Assembly: GCA_041396685.1 (NCBI GenBank)
Contig: JAWKYD010000003.1
Span: 371,981-435,980 of the forward strand
From: JAUIAI01 sp041396685
GTDB lineage: Bacteria; Pseudomonadota; Gammaproteobacteria; Burkholderiales; Burkholderiaceae_E
DNA length: 64,000 nucleotides
Reading direction: 5' to 3'
The translations under genes were made by a program, and so were the position numbers. A model generated the notes under the pieces. It made no database searches and was not told the DNA's origin. It saw nothing but the letters and a program-made list of their open reading frames with translations. The stretch's first letter is position 1. Every line of letters starts with the position of its first letter. Below, in pieces: positions 51,759 to 60,979 of the stretch.

Positions 51759-52967
51759 ATGGATGCGGTTCTGACGTTCTTAGACCAGGGTCTTCTCAAT
51801 CTCACGGGGTGGCAGATCGTTCTCGTCACGCTTGCCCTGACCCACGTGACCATCGCCGGCGTGACGATCTTCCTGCATCGCTGCCAAGCCCATCGGGCGT
51901 TGGATCTTCATCCGATCGTCTCGCATTTCTTCCGCCTGTGGCTCTGGCTGTCCACCGGCATGGTCACCAAGGAGTGGGCGGCCGTGCATCGCAAGCACCA
52001 CGCCAAGTGCGAGCGCGAGGGCGATCCGCACAGCCCCGTCGTGTTCGGCCTGCGCAAGGTGCTGCTCGAAGGTGTCGAGCTGTACAGGGCCGAGGCGGCC
52101 AACGCCGAAACGGTTACCAAGTACGGCCACGGCACGCCGGACGACTGGATCGAGCGCAATGTGTACACCAGGCACTCGGCGATGGGCGTCGTCGTGATGT
52201 TGCTGATCGACCTGCTGCTGTTCGGCATTGCCGGTCTGGCGGTCTGGGGCGTGCAGATGCTTTGGATCCCGGTGACTGCCGCCGGCATCATCAACGGCCT
52301 GGGCCATGCCAAGGGTTATCGCAACTTCGACATCACCGATACCAGCACGAATCTGATTCCCTGGGGCATCATCATCGGCGGCGAGGAGTTGCACAACAAC
52401 CACCACGCCTATGCCACTTCGGCCAAGCTGTCGTCGCGCTGGTTCGAATTCGACATCGGCTGGATGTACATCCGCATCATGTCGGCGCTGGGACTGGCTC
52501 ATGTGCGTCGGGTGGCACCCAAGCCGCGCCTGGTCGGAGCGGCCTCGGCCAAGGAGTCGGCCGATTCCGAGACCTTGCAGGCGGTCATCGCCCTGCGATA
52601 CGAGTTGATGGCCGATTTCGCCCGCACGCTGCGCAATGCCTGTTCGGAAGAAGCTGCCCGCCTGAAGACGCTGAAGAGCCCCGAGTCCTCGCTGCTCGAC
52701 GGCGCGCGCCGCTGGATTCCGCTGGATTCGGCCAAATGGACGCGTGACCAGCAGGCCAAGCTCAAGCAGGTGTTCGCGGCCAGTTCGCGGCTGAAGTTCC
52801 TGGTCGAGATGCGCCAGGAGCTCGCATCATTGTGGGAACGTTCCCATCATTCGACCGAGCACTTGGTCGTTCAGCTGCAGAAATGGTGTGAGCGGGCCGA
52901 GGCCAGTGGTGTCGCGGCACTGCGCGAAATGGCGCAGAACATGCGGCGATTCGCCCCGGTGAACTGA
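51759..52967 (+). CDS. Fatty acid desaturase
   Basis: A 402-residue membrane di-iron desaturase. Three histidine boxes are present: HRCQAH, HRKHH and HNNHH, with membrane segments between. It introduces double bonds into acyl chains of lipids or acyl-CoA. The final 110 or so residues are soluble and helical (WTRDQQAKLKQVFAASSRL and WCERAEASGVAALREMAQ), reminding me of the C-terminal part of ISL3-family transposases rather than a desaturase domain. A similar gene follows purN and the methyltransferase in related bacteria, so the tail may be fixed in the lineage. Confidence 0.88.
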   Translation: MDAVLTFLDQGLLNLTGWQIVLVTLALTHVTIAGVTIFLHRCQAHRALDLHPIVSHFFRLWLWLSTGMVTKEWAAVHRKHHAKCEREGDPHSPVVFGLRKVLLEGVELYRAEAANAETVTKYGHGTPDDWIERNVYTRHSAMGVVVMLLIDLLLFGIAGLAVWGVQMLWIPVTAAGIINGLGHAKGYRNFDITDTSTNLIPWGIIIGGEELHNNHHAYATSAKLSSRWFEFDIGWMYIRIMSALGLAHVRRVAPKPRLVGAASAKESADSETLQAVIALRYELMADFARTLRNACSEEAARLKTLKSPESSLLDGARRWIPLDSAKWTRDQQAKLKQVFAASSRLKFLVEMRQELASLWERSHHSTEHLVVQLQKWCERAEASGVAALREMAQNMRRFAPVN

Positions 52968-53117
52968 TCGCGCGCCGTGCGCCGGTCTCCGTTCGGGGCC
53001 CGGTGCTCGGCCGTTTCAGGCATTCGCGTTCTTGCGCATCGGCCGGCGGTAACGTTATTGCCAGGCCTCCCGCCAGCCCGGTTCTTGCCTGCCCGATCGG
53101 ACCGCGCGTAACACAGC

Positions 53118-53168
53118 GCAGCGCAATAGAAAAAGGCCGCTAGAAGCGGCCTTTTTCTATTGCGCTGC
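53118..53168. terminator. Strong bidirectional terminator between desaturase and rpmG
   Basis: Perfect 24-bp arms (53118-53141 and 53145-53168) around a 3-base loop. The core GAAAAAGGCCGCT/AGCGGCCTTTTTC gives T tracts on both strands. It serves the convergent desaturase and rpmB-rpmG transcripts. Confidence 0.9.
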
Positions 53169-53208
53169 CGTGTCTGCCAACGCAGGCACGGCGCGCCGAA
53201 GCGATGAT

Positions 53209-53364
53209 CTACTTGATCTTGGCTTCTTTGTACGCCACGTGCTTGCGGGCGACGGGATCGTATTTCTTGATCTCCATCTTCTCGGGCATGGTGCGCTTGT
53301 TCTTGGTGGTGGTGTAGAAGTGGCCGGTACCGGCGGTGCTTTCGAGCTTGATCTTTTCACGCAT
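53209..53364 (-). CDS. rpmG: 50S ribosomal protein L33
   Basis: A 51-residue ribosomal protein with MREKIKLESTAGTGHFYTTT at the N-terminus and EIKKYDPVARKHV at the end. It lacks the zinc-binding cysteines, so it is the zinc-independent form. It follows rpmB by 14 bases. Confidence 0.97.
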   Translation of the reverse strand: MREKIKLESTAGTGHFYTTTKNKRTMPEKMEIKKYDPVARKHVAYKEAKIK

Positions 53365-53378
53365 GATCGTCTCCTGGG

Positions 53379-53615
53379 TCAGACCGAAACGCCACGGGCA
53401 CGGAGATCCGCGACGACCGTGTCGATGCCTTTTTTGTCGATGAGGCGAAGGCCCGCATTGCTCAGGCGCAGGCGCACCCAACGGTTCTCGCTTTCGACCC
53501 AGAAGCGGCGGTATTGCAGATTGGGCAGGAAGCGACGCTTGGTCTTGTTGTTGGCGTGCGAGACATGGTTGCCCACCAACGGACCCTTACCGGTCACCTG
53601 GCATACGCGGGACAT
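53379..53615 (-). CDS. rpmB: 50S ribosomal protein L28
   Basis: A 78-residue ribosomal protein with MSRVCQVTGKGPLVGNHVSH, then KRRFLPNLQ and the C-terminal LRLSNAGLRLIDKKGID. It is the first gene of the rpmB-rpmG operon and has a clear promoter. The longer upstream open frame lies in the promoter and is rejected. Confidence 0.97.
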   Translation of the reverse strand: MSRVCQVTGKGPLVGNHVSHANNKTKRRFLPNLQYRRFWVESENRWVRLRLSNAGLRLIDKKGIDTVVADLRARGVSV

Positions 53616-53656
53616 GGTGTTACTCCGGATCAACGAATTCAGATAGTTAGCCAAAT

Positions 53657-53686
53657 AATATAGCACGAAGCCTGCGGTTTTGTCGA
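53657..53686 (-). promoter_or_regulatory. Sigma-70 promoter for rpmB-rpmG
   Basis: On the minus strand TCGACA (53681-53686) and TATATT (53657-53662) are 18 bases apart, about 40 bases before the rpmB ATG. Confidence 0.55.
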
Positions 53687-53753
53687 ATATGCGGCATGGA
53701 CCACGCGTGGGGCAAGCGGGCAATAGGCCCGACGGAGATGCCTGGGCGCGAAT

Positions 53754-54428
53754 TCAGAGCAAGCCGCGCTCGGCAAACGACACGGTTCGGTTGCCGGCCA
53801 CGATCAGGTGGTCGAGAACCCTGATCTCGAGGTGCGAGAGCGCACTCTGCAAGGCCTCGGTCAACAGTCGGTCGGCATGACTGGGTTCGGCCAGCCCGGA
53901 CGGATGATTGTGCGCGAAGATGATCGCCCCGGCATTGAGTTCGATGGCACGACGTACGATTTCGCGCGGATAGACCGCGGTCTGGGAGAGCGAGCCGCGA
54001 AACAGTTCGTCGGCCGAGAGCAGGCGGTTCTGATTGTCCAGGAACAATGCGACGAAGCTCTCGGACGGGCGCTGGCGCAGCCAGAGCCGGAGAAAATCAC
54101 GCACGGTGTTGGGTTTGTCGAGCACCTGCCCGCGTTTCAGGTCGGCCAGCAGGCTGCGTCGGGTGAGTTCCGCCGCAGCCTGCAGCGTGGCCCACTTGGC
54201 CGGGCCCAAGCCCGTCTGGCGGCAGGCCGTGTCGCGCTCCGCGTGCAACAGGCCGAAGACGTCGCCAAAGGCGACCAGCAGTTGCTGCGCCACTGCGACG
54301 GCCGATTGCCCGCGCAGGCCCGTGCGCAGGAAAACCGCCACCAGTTCTGCATCGGACAGGGCCGCGGGACCATGAGCCAGCAGCTTCTCGCGGGGTCTGA
54401 GGCCGTGTGGCCAATCGCGAATGGACAC
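53754..54428 (-). CDS. radC: RadC family JAMM/MPN domain protein
   Basis: A 224-residue protein. The N-terminal helix-hairpin-helix region (RPREKLLAHGPAALSDAELVAVFL) is followed by the RadC domain with FLDNQNRLL and the metalloprotease-like motif HNHPSGLAEPSHAD. Despite the old name, a role in DNA repair is not established; the domain looks like a metal-dependent hydrolase. It is divergent from the FKBP gene with only 23 bases between. Confidence 0.93.
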   Translation of the reverse strand: MSIRDWPHGLRPREKLLAHGPAALSDAELVAVFLRTGLRGQSAVAVAQQLLVAFGDVFGLLHAERDTACRQTGLGPAKWATLQAAAELTRRSLLADLKRGQVLDKPNTVRDFLRLWLRQRPSESFVALFLDNQNRLLSADELFRGSLSQTAVYPREIVRRAIELNAGAIIFAHNHPSGLAEPSHADRLLTEALQSALSHLEIRVLDHLIVAGNRTVSFAERGLL

Positions 54429-54451
54429 CTTGCTTCCCTTAGAATCGCCGG

Positions 54452-54919
54452 ATGGACGAACAGCCGATCACCATCGGGCCGCAGGCCCATTTGACGCTTC
54501 ACTATCGCGTCGCGCTCGCCGATGGCGGGGCCGAAGTCATTAGTACGTTCGGCGGTCGGCCGGCCACACTGCAGTTGGGTTGCGGGCAATTGGCGGAGGC
54601 GCTCGAGCAACGCCTGATCGGCTTGAACGAAGGCGACGAACGGCACTTCGACCTGGCCGAGGGTGAGGCATTCGGTCAGCGCCACCCGGGTCTGCTGCAG
54701 TCCTTCACGCGCGAGTTCTTCGACGCGCACGCGCACGAGGAGACGGAGGCCGGCTATGTTCCGGGTGACATCGTGCGCATTCGTGGTGACGGCGGCGAGC
54801 AGGTCGCCGGTGTCATCAAGACCATCGACGCACAACGGGTGGTGATGGATTTCAACCATCCGTTGGCAGGCCGGGCGATCGTGTTCGACGTTCGCGTGCT
54901 CGGCGTATTGCCGGGCTGA
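54452..54919 (+). CDS. FKBP-type peptidyl-prolyl cis-trans isomerase, FkpB/SlpA-like
   Basis: A 155-residue SlyD/FkpB-type isomerase and chaperone. LTLHYRVALADGG opens the FKBP fold, and the insert-in-flap domain follows (EGEAFGQRHPGLLQSF, then PGDIVRI). The C-terminal VMDFNHPLAGRAIVFDVRVLGV is characteristic. It lacks the histidine-rich tail of SlyD, so FkpB fits better. It lies just before ispH, the usual arrangement. Confidence 0.9.
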   Translation: MDEQPITIGPQAHLTLHYRVALADGGAEVISTFGGRPATLQLGCGQLAEALEQRLIGLNEGDERHFDLAEGEAFGQRHPGLLQSFTREFFDAHAHEETEAGYVPGDIVRIRGDGGEQVAGVIKTIDAQRVVMDFNHPLAGRAIVFDVRVLGVLPG

Positions 54920-54974
54920 CCGCCGCTGCCCCGCGCCCGACGCGGGTCGCTCCGAAAGCCCCGGGAGATCACTC

Positions 54975-55916
54975 ATGGAAGCCGTTCTAGCCCAGCCCCG
55001 CGGATTCTGCGCCGGCGTCGATCGCGCAATCGCTATCGTCGAGCGCGCGATCGAGCGCTTCGGACCGCCGATCTACGTTCGGCACGAGATCGTGCACAAC
55101 GAATACGTCGTGAACTCGCTGCGCGAAAAGGGTGCGGTATTCGTCGAAGAGCTCGACGAGGTGCCCGCCGGCGCCACCCTGGTGTTCTCGGCGCACGGTG
55201 TGTCGCGGGCAGTACGCGACGAGGCCGAGCGCCGCGGATTCACCATTTTCGATGCCACCTGTCCGCTGGTCACCAAGGTGCACGTCGAAGTCGCCAAGGT
55301 ACGCCGCGAAGGCCTGGAGGTGGTCATGATCGGCCACGCGGGTCATCCCGAGGTCGAGGGCACCATGGGCCAGGCGGATTCGGGTATCCACCTGGTGGAG
55401 ACGGTTGCCGACGTCGCCCGGCTGCAGGTCGGGGACCCGGACAGGCTCGCGTTCGTCACTCAGACCACGCTGTCGGTCGACGATTGCCGTGACATCATCG
55501 ATGCCCTGAAGCAGCGCTTTCCGGCCATCGTCGAGCCCAAGAAGCAGGACATCTGTTATGCGACACAGAACCGTCAGGATGCGGTCAAGTTCATGGCCCC
55601 GCTGTGCGATCTGGTCATCGTGATCGGTTCGCCAACCAGCTCGAACTCCAACCGCTTACGCGAGGTCGCTGACAAGCTGGGCCGCGAGGCGCGCATGATC
55701 CGCAACGCTGGCGAGCTCGATCCGGCTTGGCTGGAGGGCAAGAAACGGGTCGGGATCACCGCGGGTGCCTCGGCGCCCGAGTTGTTGGTGGTCGAACTGG
55801 TCGAGCGGCTCAAGAGTCTCGGGGTGGGCGATGTCCGGGCGCTCGACGGCGTGCACGAACAAATGACTTTCCCGCTGCCACGTGGCTTGTCGGCGAAGCG
55901 CGGCGCCGACGGCTAG
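54975..55916 (+). CDS. ispH: 4-hydroxy-3-methylbut-2-enyl diphosphate reductase
   Basis: A 313-residue iron-sulfur enzyme, last step of the MEP isoprenoid pathway. Cluster ligands are Cys12 (RGFCAGVDRA), Cys96 (FDATCPLVTKVH) and a Cys near residue 195 (DICYATQNRQ). The catalytic Glu region in GHPEVEGTMGQ and SSNSNRL are intact. A GGGAG lies upstream. It is coupled in order with the FKBP gene. Confidence 0.97.
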   Translation: MEAVLAQPRGFCAGVDRAIAIVERAIERFGPPIYVRHEIVHNEYVVNSLREKGAVFVEELDEVPAGATLVFSAHGVSRAVRDEAERRGFTIFDATCPLVTKVHVEVAKVRREGLEVVMIGHAGHPEVEGTMGQADSGIHLVETVADVARLQVGDPDRLAFVTQTTLSVDDCRDIIDALKQRFPAIVEPKKQDICYATQNRQDAVKFMAPLCDLVIVIGSPTSSNSNRLREVADKLGREARMIRNAGELDPAWLEGKKRVGITAGASAPELLVVELVERLKSLGVGDVRALDGVHEQMTFPLPRGLSAKRGADG

Positions 55917-56223
55917 CCGTCGAAGCAAGAGCCGGCCGCGTCGTGGCGGCACGTCGGCCGTGTCGATCGTACGATCCGGTCGTGGTGTTTTCCGGGGCGA
56001 TTTCACTCATCAATCGCGGTGTTTGCGGTCGCGGGCAGCGGGTTCATGGTTGTCGGCGCACGCCAACGGGCGCCTGCCGTATTAAGGCGATTCGGCGCCT
56101 GACGCCTGACCGAACGTCCGCGGGTCGGCCCCTCCGGTCCAAGGATGCTTCAGTGGCCGGGGTGATGCGCCGTAGAACTGCCAGATGGGCGCTCTTTGCC
56201 CATCGTCTACTAGCCGACCCCGG

Positions 56224-57780
56224 ATGCTTCTCAGCGACAACGCCCGCGATCCCGAGTACGCCGATCTGGACTACCAGGTTTCGGTCGATGAACTCGACCG
56301 CCTGGATCCCGACCTGCGCCAGACGCTGACGGACCTGCTGGAAATGGCGGCGCGTGCGGGCAAGGCGGTCTGCGCTCGCTTGACCCTGCGCGACATGATG
56401 GGCGTCACGACGTCGATCGAGTGGTGCAGCGGGGAGGATATCGGGGAGTTCGCTTCCTTGTTCTCGGCGCTCGACATCGCGGCCATGCGCGGGCTGATCT
56501 CGGGTCAGCCGACCCTTCAGCGGATGGGGGCCGGCGACGCGGCGATGATTCAACGGCACTCGATCGTGCCCCGCGGCGCGCCGCTGCACGGCGAGATCGG
56601 CATGGTGGTGCGAGGAGAGGCGGTCAACGAGCGCGGCGAGCGTCTGAGGACGATAGTGCGTCTGGCCAGCAATGCGTTGGCCGCTCGTCTGCGCCATGTA
56701 TCGGACACCCGCCGGCTTGCCGCCGTATATCTGGCCTCGCCAACGCTGTCGTATCTGCTCGACGGCTCGGGCACCATCATCGCGGTTACCGAGTTGTGGC
56801 TTCAGCATTTCGGATATCGCCGCGAAGAGGTGATCGGACGCAACGCGCGTCAGTTCATGAGTGAAGAGGCACGTCGGGAGTTCGGCAGGGTTCGGGATGC
56901 GATGTGGCGCAACGGCGGCTGCCGCGACTTTCCGAGCAAGTTCGTGACCCAGGATGGGCGCGAGGTCGATGTGCTGATGTCGGCCAGTGTGGAATTCAAT
57001 TCCCAAGGCTGGCCCATCAATGTCAAGTGTTCGCTGACCGACATCACAGAGGTGCTGCGCCTGCAGCGTGAGCTGGCCAGCAGCCGGCGCACCGATGCCC
57101 TGACCGGTGCCTGCAATGGCGAGACCTTCGCGGAGCGTGTGGCGCTCGAGCTGTCGCGGGCGCGCCGGCACGAGCGTCGCCTGATGGTGGCCGTGTTCGA
57201 ACTGCGCCATTTCGATGTCTACGCGGCCCGCCACGGCGCGGCGGTGGCAGGCGGCCTGCTGGCATCGCTCGTGACCGACATCCGAGTCAATCTTCGAGCC
57301 GGCGACGAGGTCGGCCGCATCGGCGGCGCTCGTTTCGGGATTCTGCTGGCCGAGGTTCAGTCCGACGGTGACGAGGCCGACGTGTTCGAATCCGTGACCG
57401 CCGTGGTGCACGAACGCCTGGCGGCCAGCCTGGGTCAGCATCGCGCCGCGCTCGAGGTCTGCGTGGGGGCGTGTGGCAATCACGGCAATCCCGTCGTCGA
57501 GGTGATCCTCGCACGCGCGAATCTGGCACTGCAGAGGGCAATGCAGGCGCACAAACCCCATTGCCTGTGGACGCTGCAGGGGGGCCTGCCGTTTCCCGAG
57601 CGCACTCGCAACGACGAGTCGTTGGCAAGGCACGCGCGGAAGTACGACGAGGATGCGGACCATTCGGGGTCCGATGACATCGTCGATCACAGGGGCACGA
57701 GGCCCGGGTATCGACCGAGCCTGGCAGGAGCGCTGCTGCAGAGCGAGCAGAGTGCATCGGCAATCGCCTTGATCGTCTGA
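56224..57780 (+). CDS. PAS and degenerate GGDEF domain protein
   Basis: About 518 residues (an ATG at 56185 would add 13). A GAF-like N-terminal region is followed by a PAS domain (YLLDGSGTIIAVTELWLQHFGY, DGREVDVLMSAS) and a GGDEF domain. The A-site reads GGARF instead of GGDEF, so diguanylate cyclase activity is not expected. The inhibitory I-site RAGD, five residues upstream, is kept. Such proteins in other bacteria act as c-di-GMP receptors. No EAL domain follows. An HD-GYP gene lies less than 1 kb away. The start is uncertain, with no clear ribosome binding site. Confidence 0.82.
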   Translation: MLLSDNARDPEYADLDYQVSVDELDRLDPDLRQTLTDLLEMAARAGKAVCARLTLRDMMGVTTSIEWCSGEDIGEFASLFSALDIAAMRGLISGQPTLQRMGAGDAAMIQRHSIVPRGAPLHGEIGMVVRGEAVNERGERLRTIVRLASNALAARLRHVSDTRRLAAVYLASPTLSYLLDGSGTIIAVTELWLQHFGYRREEVIGRNARQFMSEEARREFGRVRDAMWRNGGCRDFPSKFVTQDGREVDVLMSASVEFNSQGWPINVKCSLTDITEVLRLQRELASSRRTDALTGACNGETFAERVALELSRARRHERRLMVAVFELRHFDVYAARHGAAVAGGLLASLVTDIRVNLRAGDEVGRIGGARFGILLAEVQSDGDEADVFESVTAVVHERLAASLGQHRAALEVCVGACGNHGNPVVEVILARANLALQRAMQAHKPHCLWTLQGGLPFPERTRNDESLARHARKYDEDADHSGSDDIVDHRGTRPGYRPSLAGALLQSEQSASAIALIV

Positions 57781-57848
57781 ACCGCGATGCCGATCCTGCG
57801 GCAGTGCGCGTTATAGTCGCCGCTGTCAATCGTGCAAGAGGTTGTGCC

Positions 57849-58670
57849 ATGTCCGCGTCGCATTCCCCGTTGAACGTCGGAGTCTTTGGCCTGGGCGCGA
57901 TCGGCGCCGAAGTCGTCACCCGTCTGTCGGCCGGGGTCGACGGCTTGCGCCTTGCGGCCGTCGGTGCGCGCGATCATGACAAGGCTCGGCGCAGGCTGGC
58001 CGGGCTCGAGAGTTCGGTGCCGGTGCTGGGCGCATCCGAACTCGTACAGGCAAGCGACGTGGTGCTCGAGTGCGCGCCGGCGGCCGCCTTCGACGAAATC
58101 GCCGGGATCACGGTCGAGGCCGGCCGGATTTTCATGCCCTTGAGTGTCGCCGCGCTGCTCGATCGACCGGGCCTGGTCGGGCGCGCTTCGCAGACGGGAG
58201 CACGGATCGTCGTGCCGACCGGGGCGCTGGTCGGACTCGACGCCGTGCGTGCTGCGGCCGAAGGCACGATCCACTCGGTGACGGCGATCACGCGCAAGCC
58301 ACCGCGGGGGTTGCGTGGTGCGCCCTATCTGGTAGAGCGTGGCATCGAACTGGACGGCCTGACCGAGCCGCTCATGATCTTCGAAGGCAATGCGCGCGAG
58401 GCCGCGCGCGGTTTTCCCGCCAATGTCAACGTCATCGCCGCCCTGAGCCTGGCCGGCATCGGTCCGGAGCGAACGCGCCTGCAGATCTGGGCAGATCCTG
58501 CCATCACGCGCAACTCGCATCGCATCGAGGTCGACGCCGACAGCGCCCGCTTCACGCTCGAGATCGAGGGCATTCCGACGGAAGCCAATCCGGCCACCGG
58601 GCGCATCACCGCGCTCAGTGCCGTCGCCTGCCTGCGTGGTCTGGTGTCGCCCCTGCGCGTGGGCAGTTGA
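57849..58670 (+). CDS. nadX: L-aspartate dehydrogenase
   Basis: A 273-residue NAD(P)-dependent enzyme that oxidises aspartate to iminoaspartate, feeding quinolinate and NAD synthesis. The N-terminal VGVFGLGAIGAEV binds cofactor. VPTGALVGLDAVRAA, TRKPPRGLRGAPYL, NANVNV-like FPANVNVIAAL and the catalytic His in TRNSHRIEV match the family. A -10-like TATAGT is at 57812-57817, and AGAGG precedes the ATG. It is an isolated gene; no nadA or nadC is seen. Confidence 0.9.
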   Translation: MSASHSPLNVGVFGLGAIGAEVVTRLSAGVDGLRLAAVGARDHDKARRRLAGLESSVPVLGASELVQASDVVLECAPAAAFDEIAGITVEAGRIFMPLSVAALLDRPGLVGRASQTGARIVVPTGALVGLDAVRAAAEGTIHSVTAITRKPPRGLRGAPYLVERGIELDGLTEPLMIFEGNAREAARGFPANVNVIAALSLAGIGPERTRLQIWADPAITRNSHRIEVDADSARFTLEIEGIPTEANPATGRITALSAVACLRGLVSPLRVGS

Positions 58671-58676
58671 GCACGA

Positions 58677-60113
58677 TCAGATCTTGGTCAGGTCGACCGG
58701 GATCCACAGCTCGTGCAGATTGCGGAAGTTCCAGCGGGTGGGATCCTCGAGCGCTTCGATCTTTTCGCGGCATCCGCTTGCGCCGAGATCCACCAACTCG
58801 CGGGGCACCGGTTGGCCCGACTTGGTGGAAAAGAAGACCTTGACCATCGGTGTCATCAGATTGCTGGGATGCTGGTCGACGACGACCGCGAGTCTGCCCG
58901 AGTTCAGGCGAACCAGAGATCCGTTCGGAAAGACGCCGATGCTCTTCACGAATGCCTGAAACACCACGAGATCGTAGGATCCCGCTGTCCACTTGCGCAT
59001 CTGGGCGAGCGCAAACGTGGGTTCCCAGGCCTTCTTGTAGGGTCGGTCGGAGGTGATCGCGTCGTAAACGTCACAGACCGTGCCCATACGGGCGAACAGT
59101 GAGATCTGGTCGCCGGCGAGGCCGTCCGGATAGCCCTTGCCGTCGAGCCGCTCGTGGTGGTGACGGACCACATCGAGCGCCACCGGTCCGACGCCGTCGA
59201 AGCGCGCGAGCAACTCATGACCGCCACTGGTGTGAAACTTGATCGCCTGGAACTCTTCGGGTGTCAGCTTGCCGGGTTTGTTCAGGATTTCCTGCGGCAC
59301 CAGCATCTTGCCGATGTCGTGAACGAGGCCCGCGATGGCCGCCTCGCGAACGGCCTCATCGTCCAGGCCGAGCTCGAGCCCGAGCGTGGTCATCAGGCCG
59401 CAGACGGCCACCGAGTGCATGAAGGTGTACTGATCCTGGTGTTTGAGCCGTGCCAGCGAGGTTAGCGTGCCGGGTTGCTCGGAAACGTTCTCGATCACCG
59501 AGTCGACCACCGGCATCACGGCCTCGGCGTCGATCGCCCGACCGTGACGGACATCGTCGAACATCTTCGTGACCACTCGTTTGGCCAACGAGCACACGCG
59601 TTGCGCCCGCTGCCAGTCGCGTTCGCTGGGCGGCGATGGTCGATCGGGCCGGTGCAGACGGCTCGAACCTTGCTTGACGGGCGTCGCGTGTGGCTGCAGG
59701 CGCGGCGGAGGGCGTTCGGCGGGCGCGTCGTCTTCGACGGGCTCGAAAAGAAGATCTTCGTCGTCCGCACCCGAAGCGAATGTGACGTCGGACTCGTCGG
59801 CGGCCGACTCCGCCACGACGGTGGCATCGATTTCAGAGTCCGGACCGGCGACAGCGGCGGATGCGTCGCCGCCGTCGTGAGGCAGCGCATCGTCCGACCC
59901 GGCGTCTGAATCGGATTCATCCGGGTCGGCGGCCCCGATCCAGACGTGCTCGACGCCCGAGGCGCTCAGTTCGTCGAGCACGCGCTGATCCTTGATTCGG
60001 AAGCTGCGGCGCCAGAAGCCGTGCTCGAGCCAGGGACCTTCGATCTTTCTGACGTGATCGCCGATTCTCAAATCGGCGACGCGGACCTTCTTCAAGTTGT
60101 TCATGGTCTGCAT
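58677..60113 (-). CDS. HD-GYP domain c-di-GMP phosphodiesterase
   Basis: A 478-residue protein. Residues 1 to about 60 are a DUF3391-type N-terminal domain (VRVADLRIGDHVRKIEGPWLEHGFW). An acidic low-complexity linker of about 80 residues follows, then the HD-GYP domain. Metal ligands are in HSVAVC, GLVHDIGKMLVP and RHHHERLDGKGYPDGLAG, so the enzyme is predicted active in hydrolysing c-di-GMP to GMP. Start at 60113, with 60104 also possible. It converges on nadX with a 6-base gap. Confidence 0.92.
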   Translation of the reverse strand: MQTMNNLKKVRVADLRIGDHVRKIEGPWLEHGFWRRSFRIKDQRVLDELSASGVEHVWIGAADPDESDSDAGSDDALPHDGGDASAAVAGPDSEIDATVVAESAADESDVTFASGADDEDLLFEPVEDDAPAERPPPRLQPHATPVKQGSSRLHRPDRPSPPSERDWQRAQRVCSLAKRVVTKMFDDVRHGRAIDAEAVMPVVDSVIENVSEQPGTLTSLARLKHQDQYTFMHSVAVCGLMTTLGLELGLDDEAVREAAIAGLVHDIGKMLVPQEILNKPGKLTPEEFQAIKFHTSGGHELLARFDGVGPVALDVVRHHHERLDGKGYPDGLAGDQISLFARMGTVCDVYDAITSDRPYKKAWEPTFALAQMRKWTAGSYDLVVFQAFVKSIGVFPNGSLVRLNSGRLAVVVDQHPSNLMTPMVKVFFSTKSGQPVPRELVDLGASGCREKIEALEDPTRWNFRNLHELWIPVDLTKI

Positions 60114-60331
60114 CGGTGACTCGAATGGCGAGTTCGCAACGCCTCGATTCGTCCGGCACCGGATACCGGGACGGCAGAATGGGCAATGACATCGCATCGA
60201 CGACGGGACTACCCGGCGTTGAGGTCATTGTCGATCGAAAGGGGCAGGTGACTGCCCCGAACAGGGGCGATTCGGCAGGCCAGATCCGACGGTCGGCGCT
60301 CAGACGCCGGTCAAACCTTCTTCGTGCGAAT

Positions 60332-60979
60332 TCATGGAGGTGGTACGTAGAAACGGTCGTCGTAGAGACGGACCCAACGAGGTGCATAGACGACCAGCAG
60401 GGTGATCATCATGCCCTCCATGACGGTCTCTCCGGACGCCAGTAACAGCGCGAATGGCAGGGTCTGGCCCCAGCCGTCGTGAGGCCAGCTGCCAAGCCAG
60501 ACGTGCAGCCCGGCCAGGATGAACAACTGCACGGCATAGGTGACGAACAGCCCGATGAAGCCCGCACCGAGCAGGAACACGAAGAGGTTCGCCGGCAGCC
60601 AGCGCTGACTGGCGCGTAGCAAGCGGTAGATCAACCAGATCGGCAGTGCCGCGCCGAAAAGATAGCGCAGGCCGAGCGAGCCATCGGGGTCCAGCAGGTA
60701 ATCGCTGAGCAACACCACGGCCATCGAGATCATGGCTCGTGGGTAGCCGAGCAGCAGACAGAGCGCGGCGGCGCCCAGATAGTGAAGCGAAATCCGGGAA
60801 TCGACCGGCACGGTCATCTGGTGACCGAGAAAGACGATCGCCGTCATCGAGGCCCAGACGAGATGGTCGCTCAGGGTGACCTCCGCCCACTCTGCGCGTC
60901 GCAGAGCGTCCCCCAGCAACAGCCCGGCGAGCAAGGCCGACACGAGCGCCAGCCAGAGAGGAGGATCGAGGTTGGTCAT
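60332..60979 (-). CDS. Energy-coupling factor ABC transporter permease, CbiM-like
   Basis: A 215-residue membrane protein with about six hydrophobic segments. SLHYLGAAALCLLLGYPRAMISMAVVLL resembles the core of the CbiM/NikM substrate-binding permease family, which imports cobalt or nickel. The canonical N-terminal metal-binding histidine arm of CbiM is missing, so the substrate is doubtful. No ECF ATPase or T component lies nearby. It is a single gene, upstream of the HD-GYP gene on the same strand. Confidence 0.7.
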   Translation of the reverse strand: MTNLDPPLWLALVSALLAGLLLGDALRRAEWAEVTLSDHLVWASMTAIVFLGHQMTVPVDSRISLHYLGAAALCLLLGYPRAMISMAVVLLSDYLLDPDGSLGLRYLFGAALPIWLIYRLLRASQRWLPANLFVFLLGAGFIGLFVTYAVQLFILAGLHVWLGSWPHDGWGQTLPFALLLASGETVMEGMMITLLVVYAPRWVRLYDDRFYVPPP

